A stretch of 64,000 bases of DNA, taken from Diaporthe sp. PMI_573 (Eukaryota > Ascomycota > Sordariomycetes > Diaporthales > Diaporthaceae). Within the stretch, counting starts at the first letter, position 1. Each line of letters starts with the position of its first letter. The position numbers and the translations under genes were made by a program. The notes below the pieces were generated by a model. That model was not told where the DNA came from and did no database searches. It saw only the letters and a list, made by a program, of their open reading frames with translations. This document shows positions 45,088 through 57,098 of this stretch, in pieces. Location of the stretch: the NCBI GenBank assembly GCA_021399435.1, contig JAJTUP010000033.1, positions 1 through 64,000 on the forward strand, in the 5' to 3' direction.

Positions 45088-46173
45088 GAAGTAATACGAA
45101 GATTTACATAGAGAATCTAGATGAGATTGTACAATACGAGAGAAACCGATTCGCTTTCTGGCGCTGTATGTCCGCTGTTCGATTCTCCTGGCCTGTGGAC
45201 CCCCCAGACTGTTCTCGTAACTATGTGTGCAGCGGCACAGAGGTCACGGCAACCCGAGTAATCCAGGTCGGTGTCGAGGTTGATCTCACTTGAGTGCTGG
45301 CAAGCGAAACACCATCACCAGCGCACCAACCCCTTCTGAGCCCTACATGGGTGCATGCATTCATACCGAACGGCACGTCTACTGGCCGATAGATGTTTGG
45401 AAGACCTTTGAGAGGTAGCACCGGCGTTCAAGCTATATATACAGCAGCAAGTCATGGTCAAGGAGAGTCGCATTCATGAGATTGGGAGGATCAGTCGCAA
45501 GGTTTTGGGGGCCTCGCAAGCTGTGTGCATGCTACGTATATGCATCTTGTGAGATATGATGGCAAAGTGGCGTCTTACCTTTTAGTGCCTGCTCACACTC
45601 GGTGGAAGACATACTCAGAACTGGCCTTCCTCTTCTGATATTCGTTTATGCTCCCCCATGAGAACAGAACGGCTCTGGCCCATCAGAATTTCCTGGCTGA
45701 CAGGGGTAGTGTCCATCTGCAATGCAAAAAAGCTGCAAACAAAACACCGCACAGCGCTGGCAGCACAAGACGGGGGACAAGGGCCCTCTCCCGATCAACG
45801 GAGAAGGGTTTGGTCATGACCGGACAACACTCGCTGCTTCCAGATGTCATACGGGGTTACAACTCGTAATCACTCCAATGCCTCCCTCAAATGTGAAAAG
45901 CATGCACACCCTGTCTGTACTGTCAACGGTGAAAGTGCTCGAATGTATTTTTCAGTCCAAGTTCAAGTCATGTCTCTGCATTTAAACGTTGAAAAAATGC
46001 CATGTACTCCACAAACACCTAGACATTAAATTGACTACTGCCAGCGTTGCCAACCCCCCCCTCCTCCTCCTCCTGACTGGCTTGAAGAAAACGGCATGTG
46101 AGAATCGGCTCTCTCTGCCGTTGGCTCAAGTATTGTTCAGGAATGACTGCCCCCTTCGCGTCCGAGATCCTCA
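45088..46173. other. Convergent intergenic region
   Basis: 1.1 kb between convergent genes, no supported feature. Confidence 0.5.
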
Positions 46174-46971
46174 TCAGTCGCCGGTTGATGTATTCTTCCA
46201 TTTCTTGATGCGACAAAGTTCCAGTATAAAGCAGATTAAAGCCATGAGAGCACCGAGGCCCGTCAGCACCGCAGCTCCCATCAGAATTGCGCAGCCCTGG
46301 TAGGTGCCCATGTTTGCAAAGCATTGCGTCCCTCCTTCACCGAGGTTTATGACGGCGTGCTGCACCATTCCGCTGGTCAGGATCGCCGTGACAAGAGAAT
46401 AGGGAAAGGGTGTCGAGTCCCACACGACCAAGTGTCTTTTACTTACAGTCATTGCACCACCGGCTATTGCAGCGTAAATAAAGTCAAGGCACAGGGATAT
46501 GTACCGGAAAAAGCGGCATTTATGGCCCTTCTCTGCGATCTTGTTGAAACAATTACACTGAGAAAATAATCCAAAAATGACGCTGACGATGCCCAGTATT
46601 CCAGCCACGATTATGAAAGGCAATGTGCCGTGGTCGCCCGTGCCGCCTGGGGGGTACGCTGGGACCGGGGGTTTCACAAGACGGGCAACCGTGGTTCCAA
46701 GAGCGGTGCCCACAAAGATGAACTAGATTCTGGCGTTTAGAACAGTAAGATCTGACCTGATGAGGAACCAGTCGTATCGTACCTCAATTCCCCGAGGAAT
46801 CAGTATGTGCCTGCGACGGCCGAGCCCTGTGCAGCAGCCCTCAGTAGATCTGCTCCTCGAACGTGCACGTCGCTTTGATGAAGACCGGCGTGGATAATTG
46901 CCGAATTCGATACCAATGTGACCACTGCCCCTTCCCCAGGACTCGTGTTGACGGTCGTATTGACGACCCAT
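46174..46971 (-). CDS. Four-span MARVEL-like membrane protein
   Basis: Exons 46971-46783 and 46722-46174 (60-nt intron) give 245 residues. The first exon encodes a basic, Ser/Arg-rich cytosolic tail (RSSSKRRARSRSRSTEG). Four hydrophobic segments follow: about residues 64-85, LPFIIVAGILGIVSVIFGLF, YISLCLDFIYAAIAGGAMT and CAILMGAAVLTGLGALMALICF. This is the layout of fungal MARVEL-domain proteins found at the plasma membrane or in secretory vesicles. No clear family name can be given. A possible donor inside the frame (GTAAGT after GGAMT) was considered, but its only nearby acceptor breaks the frame. Confidence 0.72.
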
Positions 46972-47469
46972 GGTGAGAGCTTGACTGGTGTCGGAAATGT
47001 ACGGTGGATGTTTGCTGGTGTTGTAGATTGCTGGACGGCCTGGACTTGGAATTAGGAGAACTGGAAAGAATTGACGCAGACTGGAGGGCTTGATGCTGTC
47101 CTGGCACCTGGACAGGCTATTGTTGCGATGTGTCTGGAGAAGACAAAGGAGGGATACTCATGTCCTGGAAGGCCGAGGGAGCCAGCCAATTTATAGGTGG
47201 CAGACGTGGTGTGATGTTTATGCTCTCTGCTTGAAAAAGACCAGGGTGACTATATGTGCTGCTCTGACCGGGGCCAAACCACACACAGATGGACTGTTGT
47301 CATTGCAGTACAGCTCGTCAAGAGTCCAGTGACTGAGGCAACCCAAGTAAACTCTTTCCTGCGAGGTGGTCATGACGCAGTGACAACATTCAGCCGTCCA
47401 TCGTCTGTACAGTCCCATCCCAGACCAAGACGCTCCAGAATGGCCCTCAAATACAAATTGGTACAAACG
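46972..47469. other. Short intergenic spacer
   Basis: About 500 bp between tandem minus-strand genes; probably promoter of the MARVEL-like gene and 3' UTR of the DUF1348 gene. Confidence 0.5.
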
Positions 47470-48177
47470 TTACCAGTGCTTCTCACTGATGTCCACAGTG
47501 TTCACATCCAGGCCATCCTTGAACCACCTCTCCTCCTCTCTGATCTTGACATCATTTGTGCTGTTCTGCCTCTTCCTCATCAGGCCGTTGTCCGCAAAGG
47601 TCCAGTCCTCAAGACCGTACGACCTCCACCACTGGCCAGTCTTGTCGTGCCACTCATACCAGAACTGGACGGCAATCTGGACAGCATATCAGTGAAAGTC
47701 CATAGGAACCCGGGAGGGACAAGAAAAGAGACCTTGTTATCTGTAAAAGCAAAAAGCTCCTTCCTCAGTCGGTACCCGTTCTCCACGGACCACTTGTCGG
47801 TCAGGAACTTCTCGATCGCGTCTCGGCCTTGGAAGAACTGGTCGCGGTTGCGCCAGACGGAGTCGGGGGTATACGCGAGCTGCTGGAAATGTCAGTGGGG
47901 GCTATGCCTCACCCGCCGAGCCTGGGCTGGTCTCGTGTGCTATCCAAAGAGCCTGTGTTCTCAGGCTGCGTCTGAAGCCGCTGAAAACAATACCAAGAAG
48001 AGGACGGACCTTCACTTTAGCCGGGTCTCTACAAGAGTTGTCAGGTATTGGCCCGCCATCGTAACTGGCATACAGAACAACTCACTTCGTATTCCAAGCA
48101 TCTTGGGCGGCCTTGACCTTTTTGGCGGCGGTCTCCTCCGTGAAAGGGGGGAAAGGTGGTCTGGATTCACTGGCCAT
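47470..48177 (-). CDS. DUF1348 / NTF2-fold (SnoaL-like) protein
   Basis: Four exons: 48177-48086, 48028-48010, 47879-47733 and 47676-47470, giving 154 residues. After splicing the protein matches the compact DUF1348 family: [82 protein letters not shown] and [19 protein letters not shown]. Members adopt the NTF2-like cone fold; no reaction is established. Exon 2 is only 19 nt, and the donors of introns 2 and 3 (GTCCGT, GTCTCT) are weak, but the frame and family match leave little alternative. It is divergent from the peroxiredoxin gene. Confidence 0.88.
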
Positions 48178-49441
48178 GTTCGTGGGATCAAAGTGGGATG
48201 GATGACTTCACTGTCGTTTGAGAGTGCAGGGACCTGAATGATTCTCAATTGGCAAGCCACAGATCTTAAATACTTTTCGATTGTCAAGTCACAGAGAACA
48301 GAAGAACTGTGCGTGTTGATGCGGTAAGCAGCAGTTGGCACAAGCACTCCGGGGTTGAGGCCTTGATTCGGCGCGGACCCCGGGATTTGGTGGGCGGCAA
48401 TGGGCGGAGGGGCGGAGGGTTGTGGGTGGGGTGGCGACGGGATCTCGGCGTCAGTACAGAGGAGCAATGGCCTGCCCGGGCTGACCGGTCCCAGCCGGGC
48501 CTGCTTCTCTGGTCGCCATGCAGGGCAAGAACATGGCCACAGGGCTTTGGATTGCGCTGACTGCTGGCCCACCCATGGCAGAAACCACGCCCTCCGGGGG
48601 CACAGGGCGCGTTGTCACCTTGCTGATGTACTTGGCATGCTTCCGCGGCGAATGTGATGGTGTCCGCCGAGCATCTCCGCGGGCAAAATGATGGGCTTCC
48701 AACATCACACGAGGCGACGATCCAGACCCCGACCCCGACCCCGACAGATATGGGAGTTGCAGCTCTGGGCAGCACAGCAGATCTTGCTGATGCAGTTGAC
48801 ATGGGCGGGGAGGCTGTGGAACTGAGACACTCGCGTACTTGCATCTTAACATCCAGTCGCGATGTCACGGGATCAGAGAGGTTTTGCTGGGCTCGGCATG
48901 CCCGCACTATGTGGAGTACGGCCGCCTCCGTCATGAGCTGCTTGCTGGGTGGCCGGCCGAGCAGTCCGTTCGGATTTACCCAGCGTGGGTGGGTTCGACA
49001 ACATGTCGCGCGTGAAGACCGAAACTTGGTTCGGTAAGGGCATATTGCCATCAGGGTACACGTGTGCCATCGTCAGGCGAGCTGTAAATTCCGCAAGCAG
49101 CCATGCTCTCTGGAGCGCTTTGTTGGACCAAGACGTGATGCCGAGCTTCGGAGAGTTGGGAGCTGTTTGACAAATACCGTGCAGCAGCAGGGGTCCCAGC
49201 AGGTAGTCTATGTCATGGGCGGGGCGGGCCAGTCCAGCAGCTGCGAGCAAGCACGAGCGAGAGCTTGCCGATCAAACTCAAAAGACCCCTCCACCGTGCG
49301 CGTCCTGCTTTTAAAGCCAGAAGCTCTGCTCCCCTCCCCGGCGGCGTCTGTCCTGGAAACCCTAGAGCTTCTTTCTCGAAATTGAAACAAAGAGCAAAGC
49401 CCGTCAGTCAATCACCTCCCCAAATAATCAACATATCCAAA
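48178..49441. other. Divergent promoter region
   Basis: 1.26 kb between the DUF1348 and peroxiredoxin starts. It has a short GACCCC tandem run at about 48725-48745. A 255-codon minus-strand frame here has no protein-like pattern. Confidence 0.45.
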
Positions 49442-50286
49442 ATGGCTTCTCTCACCGGCCAGCCCTTCCCCGAGGACGTCAGCTTCCAGTACATCCCTTA
49501 CTCGTCCGACAAGGCCGGCCTCAACAGCTGCGGGCTGCCCGTCAAGTACGACGCCAGCAAAGGTACGCACTTAACATCCAGCCCCGGGCTGTTCGGTCTT
49601 CCTTGCCATGAAATGCTGACCCCCTCTCACAGAATTCAAGGAGAAGAAGGTCGTCCTGGTTGCCGTCCCCGGCGCCTTCACCCCCACCTGCGCCGAGAAG
49701 CACATTCCCACCTTCATCGAGCAAAAGGATGCCCTCAAGGCCAAGGGAGTCGACCAGATCATCGTGATCGCCTACAACGACCCCTTCGTGTAAGCAGCTT
49801 CTGGATACAATCTTATCCCCTTCCAGAAGAAACACCTCCCTCTATGGCATATGCTTCAAAGAACCTGTCACGGTGCTGGCTCTGAAACAGGCAATGACCA
49901 CATTGTGGCCAATTTCTCCCCAATTTATATGAAACTATTCCCTTCGTCCTTTGATAGCTGACTCTGAATGCTGCAGTATGTCTGCCTGGGGCAAGTCGAA
50001 CGAGGTCAAGGATGACTTCATCGTGAGTGGACCCCCCCCCTTCCTCTGTGGATCCTTGGGACAGTGTGTACGTGCTGGGACGCAGGCTTATATACTAATG
50101 TTTAAACCGCAGATTTTCGCGACAGATGCAGAGACCAAGTTCTCCCAGAAGCTCGGCTGGACCCTGGGTGAGAGGACCGGCCGCTACGCCCTCATCGTCG
50201 ACCATGGCAAGGTCACCTACGCCGAGCAGGCGGCCAAGGGCGGTGTCGAGGGGACGGATGCGTCATCAGTCCTGGCTAAGCTGTAA
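49442..50286 (+). CDS. PMP20/Prx5-type peroxiredoxin
   Basis: Exons 49442-49562, 49633-49789, 49977-50022 and 50113-50286 give 165 residues. The peroxidatic Cys60 sits in VPGAFTPTCAEKHIP, and Cys30 (NSCGLP) is a plausible resolving cysteine, as in the fungal PMP20 / Asp f 3 allergen group. DQIIVIAYNDPFVMSAW and RYALIVDHGKVTYAE are family motifs. It reduces hydrogen and alkyl peroxides with a thiol donor. The C-terminus AKL is a likely peroxisomal type-1 signal (SKL-like). Its second intron is copy B of the introner-like element (phase 2, inside codon Val93). Confidence 0.95.
49790..49976 (+). repeat. Introner-like element, copy B (peroxiredoxin intron 2)
   Basis: A 187-nt intron aligning over its full length with 21210-21401. 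The alignment begins at the donor G (GTAAGCAGCTTCTGGATACA) and ends at the acceptor (RCTGCAG); flanking exons show no similarity. The branch block (TTTGATAGCTGACTCT) is identical in both. The intron phase is 2 here and 0 in copy A, which excludes inheritance from a shared ancestral exon pair. Confidence 0.92.
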
Positions 50287-50940
50287 ACACGTGCTACGCG
50301 GAAGTCCACTTTGCATCATACAAAAAAGCCCAGTAGACATTTAGATCCCTTCACTCGACTCGAAGTCAGTGCATAAAATAGAGGAGCTTCTTAATTTGAC
50401 GCCCATCAAAGCGACCACCCTGCAGCTTGTACACCGGAATGCAATGTAGTCTTCTTTTAGGTATTGTTGTCGGGATATGTAGTACTAGGGGAGATGTGCA
50501 TCGTTGTTGAGGTCGATCCGTCCACCACTTGACACCAAGCCGTGGGATTGTCCCTTATACAATCGCCCTCCACAGGCACAAATATCAATAGAAATCGGCG
50601 CTTGGAACCTTCACGCTGAGCTGTTCACCGTCCGGCCAAGAACTCCCAGTCAACACGACGGCGTCCCGGGCACTGGCTGGCTGGTCAGCTGTGTTGGGAT
50701 TGTCGGTGTGATCAATTGCACAAGTCTCATTTCTATGAGCTACCCGTGCGGAATCGTGTCCCCTATTCCATGCAACCCGTCCCTTTTTGTTTCAAGACGT
50801 CTGTAGGCCGCCTAGCTTTGTAAAGCACTGAGAACCCGACTCCAGCCCTTCCCTGAAATCTCAATTGCAAATGTTGTGCCGAACCCAGAGAAAAGATGTC
50901 CACGTATGCACTCGACTAGCACCCGCTCATCTTGATTCCC
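50287..50940. other. Convergent intergenic spacer
   Basis: 654 bp, presumptive 3' UTRs of the peroxiredoxin and rpl24 genes; nothing else seen. Confidence 0.5.
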
Positions 50941-51792
50941 TTATCGGGTGGTGGCCTTGACCTTGGGGGCGGAACCCTTGGCTCCCTGCTTGCCGACGAT
51001 CCGTTGGGTCTGGCCCTTGGACGCCTGGGCGGCGTTCTTTGCCTTCTCCGACTTCTTGGCGGCCTGCTCAGCGGCCTTCTTCTCCTTGCTCTCCTTGATG
51101 GCTTGCAGGCGGGCGGCGGAGCGGGCCTCGGGGCGCATGGACCGCTTCTCCTTGATCACATCGAGGGAGGCACCAACAATGGCACGCTGGGACTTGACGG
51201 TACGGCGGGTTCGCTTCTTGGCGGCTTCCTGTTTCGGGTGTCAGTCACTGTCACGATCGGCCTTCCCTGGTGCAGGACTCGTGCTCGATGTCCTGGGGTG
51301 GGAGGTGTTCCCGAGTGGGTCTGGTCTCGGGGCAGTTCGCGGGTGTGGGTTGCGATCGCGAATCGGTTCAGGTTCGTACCTCAGTGATACCCTTGCGGTG
51401 CTGGCGACGGTACAGGACGGTCCAGGCAATGCGACGGGGGTTCTTGCGCTGGAGGAAGAGCGACTCGGACTTGCCGTTCTGGAATCGGAAGACCTTGGAG
51501 TCGCCACGGACGTAGAGCTTACCCTGCAAAAGTCGCAGTGTCAGCGTTTGTTCCTCTGTCCAACGTTTTGACTTCCCCCCATCTGTTCCGCGAAGCCCTC
51601 CCTTTCATCGTCTCGCTGCGATAACAAATCGTGCCTGCAAAACCGCGATACGGCTGCGTCTGGTCCGGTCGTTCCTCCTCTTCCAGTCTCCGAGGGCTCC
51701 CCATCCATCCTCCACTGTCCTTGGTGAAGAATACATCGTACCTTTCCAGGGTAGATCCTCTGGCCCGAGAATGTGTCGTCGTAGGTCCTCAT
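50941..51792 (-). CDS. rpl24: 60S ribosomal protein eL24
   Basis: Exons 51792-51742, 51523-51380 and 51228-50941 give 160 residues, the usual fungal length. The N-terminal eL24 domain is complete: [62 protein letters not shown] long basic Ala/Lys helix follows ([20 protein letters not shown], then [17 protein letters not shown]). The protein binds the large-subunit rRNA and contacts the small subunit. Introns of 218 and 151 nt near the start are typical of fungal ribosomal protein genes. It is divergent from tad1, sharing about 670 bp. Confidence 0.96.
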
Positions 51793-52465
51793 CTTGAATG
51801 TGGGTGCCGATTGTCGGTGGTCGTACGCAGATGAGGGTTGTTTCGGGACGATGAGGTTGGCTGGGCTGGCGGGTAGGCGAATTTGAAATTCTGTTCTGGT
51901 GGGCAGAGGCTACCCTACGGCGAATCGGCGGAAAAGCGGGTCGGCAGCAAATGCTGGGACAGGACAGCAGGCCAGGAAATTGTTAGTGCACCGGTGGAAT
52001 CAGCTGGGTGCCAGCTGGTGCCAGCTGGTGCGTTGCCGGGCCTTGGCATGCCTCATCTGCTGTACTCCGTTCTGTGGAAGTGCTCGGTATTCGTCAACTC
52101 AGGTCAACAAGTTGTTTTCCCAGCGAATCCATAAATTGACCCTGAATGAATTCTCATGCGACGGTCTTCCCTGCAAGTATCGTGTGCGGCGCTCAATCTT
52201 GTTCTGTCTGTGGACGGCTCCGGACCAAGACTCTAAAGTCTAGCCTGCACTGCATCTCTGGTCAAAGTCGCTGAATCGATGAGCCGTGACGGAACTGATT
52301 ATCATTTATTCTCTTCTCTCTTGGCCCTTTTTTTCTGACCCAGATTATCTTCTTCTTCGGACAAACACCAGCTAATGGGCACTCCCCCGCCTTTTCAATC
52401 TTCCGACCGGACAGCGATTAGCCTCACCTGTCACCCTGATATACACACCTTCACCGCTGTCTCTG
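51793..52465. other. Divergent promoter region rpl24/tad1
   Basis: Contains three near-tandem copies of a TGCCAGCTGG-type 10-bp unit at about 52005-52032. No gene. Confidence 0.5.
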
Positions 52466-53921
52466 ATGACAACCGAGGCAGATGAAATAGCCTCCATCGT
52501 CCTAGAATTGTTCGACAGGCTTCCTGCGAAGAGGAAGCCATCTGTCCGCGACAATGGCACTCGTGAATGGGTGCCTCTGGCAGGGATAGTCGCCAGACAT
52601 GGCGACGGACCTTTGAAATGTTTGGCTTTGGCGTACGTTATTCAAATGTTTTCCAAACTGCGACTTGCTTGTGCATTGAATTGTGGCCCTATCACTGTTT
52701 TCCTCTGTGGCCACGTCCCTGTGCTTTGGTGAGCTGCTGAAGGAGCTGGCCCTCGAACACGAGTGCTTAACTTACAACGCAGTCTGCGTGTTGCCAGTGG
52801 GAAGGTGTCTTTCATAGTTTTTGAGTAAAATGCTAACTCGGACCAGAACCGGCATGAAATGCTTGCCGGCATCCAAACTACCCTCAGCCAAAGGCAGGGT
52901 CTTGCATGACTGGCACGCCGAAGTCCTGGTCACCCGCGCCTTCAACCACTTCGTCCTGCAGGAATGCAAGGCCATCATCACCGACGGCAAGGACTCCCCG
53001 TATCTCCGCCAGAGCACCAGCACCACGACGGACGGACCGCCGGGGGGTCGGCCCCACTTCTGCTGGATGGAGGACGTGACGCTGCACATGTACTGCTCGG
53101 AGGCCCCATGTGGCGACGCATCCATGGAACTGACCATCTCGGCCCAGCAGGACGCGTCCCCGTGGGAGGCCCCGCTGCCGCCGCACTTGATGCCAGACAA
53201 GACGTCAGATTCGGCGTCCGCGCCGGAGCTGGCTCTCCTCGGCCGCGCGTGCTTCGGCCAGCTGGGCGTCGTCCGCCGGAAGCCCGCCCGGGCGGACGCG
53301 CCGCCCTCGCTGTCCAAGTCGTGCTCCGACAAGCTCGCCCTGAGGCAGTGCGCCTCGCTTCTCAGCTCGCCCGCGGCGCTGCTTGTCTCACCCGCCGGCG
53401 TGTACCTCACCTCGCTGGTGCTGCCGGAGACTCAGTACTCAGCCGCAGCGTGCGAGAGGTGTTTCTCAGCCCGGGGCAGGTTGGCGCCCCTGGGTGCGGT
53501 CGAGACGGAGTGGGAAGATGGATACGTGTTCCGCCCATTCACGGTGCAGACCACTGTGCTGGAGTTTGAATACTCCCGCCGCGGCGCAGGACACAAGGAG
53601 GGGCTGCGATACGTAGCGAGCAATCTTGCCACGGCTTGGTCTTGCAACGGCCTCGAGGAGAACTTGATCGGCGGCGTGCTCCAGGGGCGGAAGCAGTCGG
53701 ATACACGAGCAGGCAGTGCGGTCTCAAGGGGAAAGATGTGGACGTTGGCGCAGGAGATCGGGCGTCAGGTCGAGCCAGATAGGATCTTCCCGACGCTCGG
53801 GACGTATGGGGCTTTCAAGAATAGCCCTGGACTGACCATGAGACACAAGGTCAAGGAAGACGTGCGAGGGGAGGCCCTTAAGGGATGGGTTAGAAACACC
53901 GGCGATGATGACTTTGATTGA
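52466..53921 (+). CDS. tad1: tRNA-specific adenosine deaminase Tad1 (ADAT1)
   Basis: Exons 52466-52632 and 52847-53921 (214-nt intron, GCTAAC branch) give 413 residues. Zinc and catalytic motifs are present: His79-Ala-Glu81 in HDWHAEVLVTRAF, Cys144 in SEAPCGDASMEL and Cys215 in SKSCSDKLA. The N-terminal substrate loop reads TGMKCLPASKLPSAKGRVLHDWHAE. Tad1 deaminates adenosine 37 of tRNA-Ala to inosine, which is then methylated. The segment RPFTVQTTVLEFEYSRRG and the C-terminal helix VKEDVRGEALKGWV also fit. The start Met gives the typical N-terminus IASIVLELFDRLPAKRKP. Confidence 0.94.
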
Positions 53922-54971
53922 TCGTCCTGGTAGAAGGACACTGATGCTGGGCGTTTGATTTCGTACCCGAGCCGGCACGACCTTACTTTGTGAAGCCATC
54001 TTGGATACTCAACCCTAGTTCGATGCCAACAGAGTCACGGGGGACCTACACGAGCTGGATTCTGGGTATAGAAACAAGGGGATGGCAGTAAAACTTCAAG
54101 GCTCTGAAAGCTATGGTTGTCCACCAGAGGCCTCCCCCAGAACGCTTCATGCTCGTTTGCAAAGTGATGAGCGCATTGGAACGAGGAGGGCATGCCTTAG
54201 GGGGATTGAAGAGAAGCATGTGGGGATAAAGTCGTGCCTGTGCCCGCAGCGAATCGCACTATAGCCTCGCCTGGTTGTGACCAGGCTGCAGAGAACCTTG
54301 CCGGGGCAGGGATGAGCATGAGGACGTCGGTCAAAGGAGAGTGGGAATAGTGCATGGCGCCATTTCATCACAGGTTCTGCCGTCATTATTCTTGCCCTTA
54401 TCTCGATCCGAAATTGCCAGAGAGTAAAAGTCATTTCAACGTGGTCTGCTGATTCTATGGATTTGGTTCCTTGTGAGTGTACTCAGTGATTATGTGGCCA
54501 GCTTTGTGGGTGTTGCCATCTACGGCAACGATCTTTCTGCATTTCCCAGCACCCGTCCGCAGGAGCTCAGCCGTGCCGGCAGCCCTTACCTCGAGTGCAG
54601 GTGCAGTCCGGGCGGGTGTCTTGGGATTAAAGCACAGCATCTCAAGTACGGGTACCTGACTGGGTTCATTTCATTCATTTTTGGTCGGTTATCCCAAATG
54701 CTAGGATGTATCACGAAGCTCATGATCTGCCGTTCCCTTTGACCCTGGCCGTATTCATTATAAAACAGGATAATGCTTTCTCGCGGGATTCGCAGCGATT
54801 CACCTTCCCACAGCTGGCACGCGTCAGACCGATTCACCGTGGGTTCCTCGCGTCCATATATCAATAGCAGTGCAGGGTCCTTGCTCGTTCCTCAGCAGCC
54901 CCCTTTCCGTAGCTTCGGGCCCGTCGATCCCACCCCAGCAGCGTGTTTTATCCCCCCACCGGACGGGACGT
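53922..54971. other. Convergent intergenic region
   Basis: About 1 kb between tad1 and the NAC beta gene. No supported gene or RNA. Confidence 0.5.
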
Positions 54972-55581
54972 CTACTCGACCTTGGACTCGCCCTCGAAGT
55001 TCTCGCCGGCCACCAGGTCGGGGATCTCGTCGTCGTCGGCCTCCTTGTCACCCTCCTTCTGCTGCATGTTCTGGTAGGACTCGGCCAGCTTGCGGAGGGA
55101 GGCCAGGGAGTCGGGGCCGAGCTGGTTCAGGATGCCGGGGACGAGCTCGGTGAGCTCCTTGTCCTCGCCGTTGCCGTAGATGGCGAAGGTGTTTGCAGGG
55201 ACGGCGGCGTGCACTGTTTGATGGGTCGTAACATCAGCATTGTCCCCCATAACTGTAGCGGCTAATGAATGCCCCCGATGTGTTCCTTCCCCGAGCTGTT
55301 TGTCTCGAGGTAGGGGAAGGTAGGGGAAGAGGGGTGTGGGTCCACTGTCACATACCCTTTGGTGCGGCGAAGTGGATGACGTTTCCGTCGCTCTTGAACA
55401 TGTTGACCTCCTCAATGGCCTGGATGGGCTGGACATTGAGCTTCTTGAGGGCCTGCTGGAGCTTCTTGTCGTCGGTGGCAGACCGCTGTGGTGCCCTCTT
55501 CATCTTCCGGCGCGGGGTACCCTTTCCTCCGATGCGGGAGGAAGCACCGAGCTTCTTGAGGCGCTCCTGGACGTCGGCCAT
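54972..55581 (-). CDS. egd1: Nascent polypeptide-associated complex subunit beta
   Basis: Exons 55581-55356 and 55213-54972 (142-nt intron) give 155 residues. The NAC domain is complete: [29 protein letters not shown] with its ribosome-binding basic motif, then [44 protein letters not shown] and a C-terminal acidic tail ([22 protein letters not shown]). It pairs with NAC alpha at the ribosome exit tunnel and shields nascent chains. The length is normal. Confidence 0.96.
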
Positions 55582-56561
55582 CTTTGCGAGGCGATGTGCG
55601 TGTGAGGGAGAGGCGGGTTTGGGGAGAGACTCGTGGTCGGGTTCGGGGGATCAGGGAGGTTCGCCTGACTGTTTGTAGCCTCGTGTCAGCCTGAGCTGTC
55701 GCGCAAAGAATTGACCCCAACCCAAGCTCTTGTGCCTGCAGTCTTCGCCCTGGCCCGAGCCTCCATAATTTTTTGGTCCTGCGTCCACTGTGCCGTCCCA
55801 AATCCGTCCTGCACCTTCCCGTCGCCGATGAAATCGCACCGTCAAGACAAGGCCCAAAAATTCAAGCTTACTCACTTTTTACAATTCGCTCGTGCTCGTC
55901 GACGTGATGGCCCGCGGGGAGGTTGGTGAGGTGGGTGGTTGGGTTGTGTGGTGGTACTCAGCGTAAATTTTGCCGGCGACTTGCGACCCCCGGACAGTCC
56001 ACGTGATCCCGCCTGCGAAACAGCCCCTCCAAAAGCTGGGCTGCGGCAGACAACGGCGGCCGGATAGAGAGGAGAGTGTTCTAGCTTTCCACGGGGCGAG
56101 AAGCGAGAAGCACGGACCACCCGGGGTCACCTTGTTCTCACACGATTGATGAGACTTCATGAACTTGAAGATATGGCTCACTCATCTATGCGAGAAGAAT
56201 ATGAGCAGGGCAGTGTGGGGCATGAGCGTGTTCTTTCTCATCTGCCCAGACTAGATGGCTCATGCGGTTTCGATGCACACCTTGTCATGCCTGAGCCTCG
56301 ATGCTGACGGGCTTCCACAAACCTCACCCAGAATGCGTGACGCTTCCACGTCTAACCTCAACCGAGTCCCGTCCCTCTGGAGTAGAATAGTACCTTGGGC
56401 CGACCAAGACCGGAGCCCCCGCGAGGATAGGCTCGAAGATCCGCTACATATCAGAGCCTCCTTTCCCAGTTCTCATGACCCGATCCAAATGCTCCCTGAC
56501 GCCGTGTGAGATCCGCCAGATGCCAGTTGATGCCATAATAATACAATCGTACAAAGACGCT
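55582..56561. other. Intergenic region
   Basis: Promoter of the NAC beta gene near 55590-55900 (CT-rich on the minus strand) and 3' flank of cbp4. No gene is supported in between. Confidence 0.5.
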
Positions 56562-57098
56562 TCACTTCTCCGCATGTAAACCAGCTTCCTTCCTCAATGC
56601 CTCTCGCCGTAAGCGCTCCTCCTCCGCGGACTTCTTGGCTTGCAACCGCCGCGTTCTCTTTTCTTGCTCCGCTGCCTCGGCCTGCACGACCCATACTGCA
56701 ATTCGTTAGCAAAACCTACTTCGCCTCTCATCCCCTGTCTGGTGCAGAGTGTGAGAGTTCATCCCCAGCACGAGGCAGACATACTTGGCTTGTCGCTCTT
56801 GGAGTACTCCTTCAACTTGCCCACAAAGTCATCGAATTCCTTCTGGCGCTCAGCCCTATTTGCGAGACTCTTCTTCTGCAGGTCTGGGTTGTACTTCTTG
56901 AAGAGCTCCTCCTCTGTTGGGGAGACCCAGTACGTGAACGCTGGCCCGCCCACGATGATTGCGCCTCCGCTGCAGAGATTTGGTCAGCCGGCTGGCTAGC
57001 CTGTCGAGACCCGGGCGCGACCAAGGTTTTTGCACAAACAAGACTCACCCCAGGATCATCTTTGCCCACATCCCCCAGTTTGTTGGTTTCTTCGGCAT
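56562..57098 (-). CDS. cbp4: Cytochrome bc1 assembly factor Cbp4
   Basis: Exons 57098-57049, 56969-56785 and 56695-56562 give 122 residues. It starts [19 protein letters not shown], a membrane span ([13 protein letters not shown]) follows, then [39 protein letters not shown] and a charged helical tail ending LHAEK. This is the Cbp4 family, an inner mitochondrial membrane factor that acts with Cbp3-Cbp6 and newly made cytochrome b. All three exons are needed to rebuild the family sequence and all junctions are phase-consistent. It is divergent from chs4 over a long 3.7-kb gap. Confidence 0.92.

Noticed and set aside
47254..48237. 327-codon plus-strand ORF antisense to the DUF1348 gene
   Set aside because: The minus-strand exons rebuild a conserved family; this ORF has no such match.
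48309..48325. GTAAGCAGCAGTTGG, reminiscent of the introner start
   Set aside because: Only about ten bases agree before divergence, and no branch or acceptor block follows, so it is treated as chance.
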